From positions 1-32,967 of the forward strand of contig JAAYUP010000069.1 of NCBI GenBank assembly GCA_012517635.1: a stretch of 32,967 bases of DNA, in the 5' to 3' direction. This DNA comes from Candidatus Atribacter alterifermentans. GTDB lineage: Bacteria; Atribacterota; Atribacteria; Atribacterales; Atribacteraceae. Under the pieces are notes generated by a model that was not told the DNA's origin, searched no databases, and saw only the letters and a program-made list of their open reading frames with translations. This document shows positions 32,271 to 32,967 of the stretch, piece by piece (within the stretch, counting starts at the first letter, position 1; each line of letters opens with the position of its first letter). The position numbers were made by a program, and so were the translations under genes.

Positions 32271-32967
32271 TTTCTACAAAAAAACAAAAAACCATTTCTC
32301 GTTCTTTTTCAATTACTGGGAAGGGATTACATTATGGTAAAAATACCCGAGTTGAAGTTCACCCCGCAGAAGTTGATCAGGGAATTGTATTTCAGGTTTT
32401 TCAAAATCAAAAAGACTTATTCATTCCTGTTCATTTTAGCCATCTTCATTGCGCAAATCGAAATTCGACGCTTATAAAAGAAGGTGTTTCTCTTTCAACA
32501 GTTGAGCATTTTTTAGCAGCAGCTTGGGGTGCGGATGTAGATAATCTCCTGATTAAAGTTATAGGTGAAGAACTTCCAGCTGGAGAAGGAAATTGCTCGT
32601 TTTGGATAGAAAATTTTAATCGAGTAGGTTATAAAGAACAAAATTTTAATCGAGTCTACTATCAAATAGAAGAGACACTAGTGGTAAGCAATAATGGGAA
32701 GTATCTATTTGCTTTACCAAGTAATGTTTTTAAAGTAACCTATTTTTTAGATTATTTTTTTGGGTCGACCTTTGCTCTCTGTATAACATTCTCCGAGGAT
32801 GAAAATGAATTTTTCAAAATCGCCCAAGCAAGAACGTTTGCCTTCCAAGATGAAATTCAACATATTCTCCGAACCGGCCTCGGAAAAGGAGTTAAAGATT
32901 CTGCTTTGATTCTCGATAATAAGGGGCAACCGGATAAAAGTCTTAATATTGAAGGAGAACCGGCTTA
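32225..32967 (+). CDS. lpxC: UDP-3-O-acyl-N-acetylglucosamine deacetylase LpxC (partial, 5' part)
   Basis: An open frame of 247 codons from ATG 32225 to the right edge, so the C-terminal third is missing. It overlaps lpxD by 46 bp and adds about 20 residues before the usual start (ISRSFSITGKGLHYG, about 24-38). STVEHFLAAAWGA (91-103) has the zinc His95 and catalytic Glu94. QARTF carries the catalytic Thr, and TGLGKGVKDSALIL follows. The usual 'MDGSS' turn is replaced by AGEGN. A 16-bp direct repeat with 30-bp period (32610-32655) duplicates NFNRV. It makes the committed step of lipid A synthesis. No ribosome binding site is obvious, so coupling to lpxD is likely. Confidence 0.92.
   Translation, partial: MAENQEFGEKSVQILISTKKQKTISRSFSITGKGLHYGKNTRVEVHPAEVDQGIVFQVFQNQKDLFIPVHFSHLHCANRNSTLIKEGVSLSTVEHFLAAAWGADVDNLLIKVIGEELPAGEGNCSFWIENFNRVGYKEQNFNRVYYQIEETLVVSNNGKYLFALPSNVFKVTYFLDYFFGSTFALCITFSEDENEFFKIAQARTFAFQDEIQHILRTGLGKGVKDSALILDNKGQPDKSLNIEGEPA

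Overview
The window is a low-G+C, gene-dense piece of a bacterial chromosome with short gaps. Murein synthesis (MurA, MreB), outer-membrane assembly (BamA, Skp/OmpH, TamB-like) and lipid A genes (LpxD, LpxC) mark a diderm organism that makes lipopolysaccharide. A SpoIVB-like S55 peptidase protein, ferredoxin-type redox proteins, a DUF2148 protein, a C_GCAxxG_C_C protein and class I (oxygen-sensitive) fumarase subunits suggest an anaerobe. An Atribacterota- or Synergistota-like lineage fits by inference, but nothing here proves the taxon. No rRNA, tRNA, CRISPR array, transposase or phage gene was seen.

Layout. 1-3376: a BMP-type (nucleoside-like) ABC importer, with the ATPase cut by the window edge, two permeases and a periplasmic binding protein. 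3625-4947: a fold-III PLP decarboxylase of the ornithine/lysine decarboxylase type and a 50-codon small ORF. 4985-6513: an aldo/keto reductase-ferredoxin fusion (minus strand), divergent from a stand-alone Lrp/AsnC ligand-binding domain; several inverted repeats and two extended -10 promoters lie between them. 6514-6984: a repeat-filled gap. 6985-8133: an iron-type alcohol dehydrogenase with Gln at one usual metal-ligand position. 8233-13430: one co-directional run with DUF2148, a membrane protein gene broken by an in-frame TAA, a small membrane protein, an 879-residue membrane-anchored coiled-coil protein ending in LysM, a nitroreductase and DUF951, closed by a strong terminator. 13480-15139 (minus): a C_GCAxxG_C_C protein and a B12-type radical SAM protein. 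15140-15610: a second copy of the intergenic repeat. 15611-18368: malic enzyme and two-subunit fumarase, a compact fumarate-malate-pyruvate module. 18769-20913: topoisomerase III. 21058-32967: the envelope block murA-mreB-S55-tamB, then bamA-skp-lpxD-lpxC (lpxC cut by the window end).

The least explained part is 8765-12656. It holds three consecutive single-span membrane proteins without recognised families. One is a putative inner-membrane-to-peptidoglycan tether whose coil is much longer than a normal periplasm is wide, and another is apparently interrupted by one stop codon. It is the best candidate here for an undescribed envelope system, but its function is only inferred.
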